Shown in pieces: positions 5,646 to 6,098 of a stretch of 6,098 bases of DNA. The notes beneath the pieces are model-generated. The model was given only the letters and a program-made list of their open reading frames with translations. It ran no database searches and was not told where the DNA came from. Every line of letters begins with the position of its first letter. The stretch's first letter is position 1. The DNA is from Nitrososphaerota archaeon (GTDB lineage Archaea; Thermoproteota; Bathyarchaeia; Bathyarchaeales; Bathycorpusculaceae), in assembly GCA_031282985.1 (NCBI GenBank), contig JAITCR010000107.1:1-6098 (forward strand), read 5' to 3'. Made by a program: the position numbers and the translations under genes.

Positions 5646-5703
5646 CCGTTAAAACAAATAACAATAGACCTTAGTCCATATTGTTTTTGGTGATTTTAAC
5701 GGG
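5645..5703. terminator. Long imperfect hairpin at the 3' end of the transposase remnant
   Basis: CCCGTTAAAA (5645-5654) pairs perfectly with TTTTAACGGG (5694-5703). Inside, AACAATA (5660-5666) pairs with TATTGTT (5679-5685), and GAC (5667-5669) with GTC (5674-5676) around a 4-nt loop. The structure contains the last 16 codons of the transposase frame, including its TAA at 5651-5649. It could end transcription from the IS towards ccdA, or be an end structure of the element. Function is inferred; the base pairing is direct. Confidence 0.5.
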
Positions 5704-6098
5704 CGTTTGGTTGTTTGTTTGAACTTTTTTAGACTATCAGGGTTTTTGATATACGAAAAAACTATGCCACACACTATGTCAGTCATAACGTCATAGTTTT
5801 TAAGCCGATTTCTAAACTCCTCTCCGAAAACCCGAAACTTTTTCACCAAACTATTAACATGCTCCACCACAACCACCCTAACAGACACCAAAAACCTGTT
5901 AAACAACCTCTAATCCTCAGAAAGAAACACCACCCTAACACCTCTTTTACCCCTACCAGGACTCTTTTTCTTAAAAGACAACAAACAATTAAACCTTAGA
6001 TAATCCTGCTCCATACCTTGAAAACCCAAATCCAAACCCAACACCACCTCCCCAGACAAATTAGGATAACTATGTTTATACAAAATATAACCGTGAAT
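5649..6098 (-). pseudogene. DDE_Tnp_4 (IS5-type) transposase, 3' half, interrupted by an in-frame TAG
   Basis: One frame runs in from the right edge: 62 codons, a TAG at 5912-5910, then 86 more codons to the TAA at 5651-5649. Before the stop, 'GEVVLGLDLGFQG' contains the likely second catalytic Asp (codon at 6032-6030). After it, 'VVVVEHVNSLVKKFRVF' holds the likely catalytic Glu (codon at 5864-5862), followed by 'GEEFRNRLKNYDVMTDIVCGIV', a typical DDE_Tnp_4 ending. The family remains recognisable across the TAG with no frame change. A CAG-to-TAG change is the simplest explanation, since a Gln would be at home in 'SED(Q)RLFNR'. The downstream piece alone (TTG at 5906) would lack the Asp residues and could not work. 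The 5' half lies outside the window. The downstream flank merges into the ccdA promoter area with no clear terminal repeat. Confidence 0.75.

Noticed and set aside
5649..5906. Independent 85-aa gene starting at TTG 5906
   Set aside because: It is simply the C-terminal part of the transposase after the in-frame TAG; the same frame continues upstream with matching family sequence.
1..6098. CRISPR array, tRNA, rRNA or riboswitch
   Set aside because: I saw no regularly spaced direct repeats and no cloverleaf or conserved rRNA or riboswitch motif on either strand when reading by eye.

Overview
The window looks like an archaeal chromosome segment, AT-rich, most likely from an anaerobic TACK-type lineage such as Bathyarchaeia. 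This assignment is inference. It rests on the style of the broken secreted protein (N-terminal Ig-like region ending in a 'PLPSDYWTRP' type motif, as I recall from archaeal PQQ-like beta-propeller proteins), on GGTGA/GGAGG ribosome-binding sites, on TTTATA-type promoter elements, and on the gene families present. No rRNA or tRNA is present to confirm it.

Layout, left to right. Positions 1-131 (+) are the last 42 codons of an IS630/Tc1-mariner-type transposase. Its element appears to end around 142-148, inside a minus-strand gene for a secreted protein (134-853). Only about the first 239 codons of that gene remain before a stop supplied by the IS sequence. The same gene has ATT where its start codon should be, 8 nt after a perfect GGAGG. 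Positions 854-1134 are intergenic. From 5556 down to 1135, six minus-strand genes follow in tight order: a CcdA-like membrane thiol/disulfide transporter, a 2-hydroxyacyl-CoA dehydratase/double-cubane-cluster-protein (DCCP)-like reductase subunit, two different BadF/BcrA/BcrD-type ATPases, a 2[4Fe-4S] ferredoxin, and a small SRPBCC-like protein. The first five are separated by only about 7-15 nt. Positions 5649-6098 (-) are the 3' half of a DDE_Tnp_4 (IS5-type) transposase interrupted by an in-frame TAG.

How the genes may work together. In this enzyme superfamily a ferredoxin reduces a [4Fe-4S] cluster bridging an ATPase dimer (HgdC, BcrA/BcrD, DCCP reductase), and ATP hydrolysis drives a very low-potential electron into an Fe-S acceptor subunit. 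Here the acceptor is one 444-aa chain whose cysteine pattern and C-terminal motifs resemble DCCP rather than either half of a benzoyl-CoA reductase. The ATPase side is instead a pair: one canonical (DVGGQD motif) and one BcrD-like with that motif changed to DVGAEE. A DCCP-like acceptor, a BcrA/BcrD-like asymmetric ATPase pair, a dedicated ferredoxin, a CcdA-type membrane protein and a possible ligand-binding protein in one operon is a combination I do not recognise as a described system. Its substrate cannot be read from the sequence.
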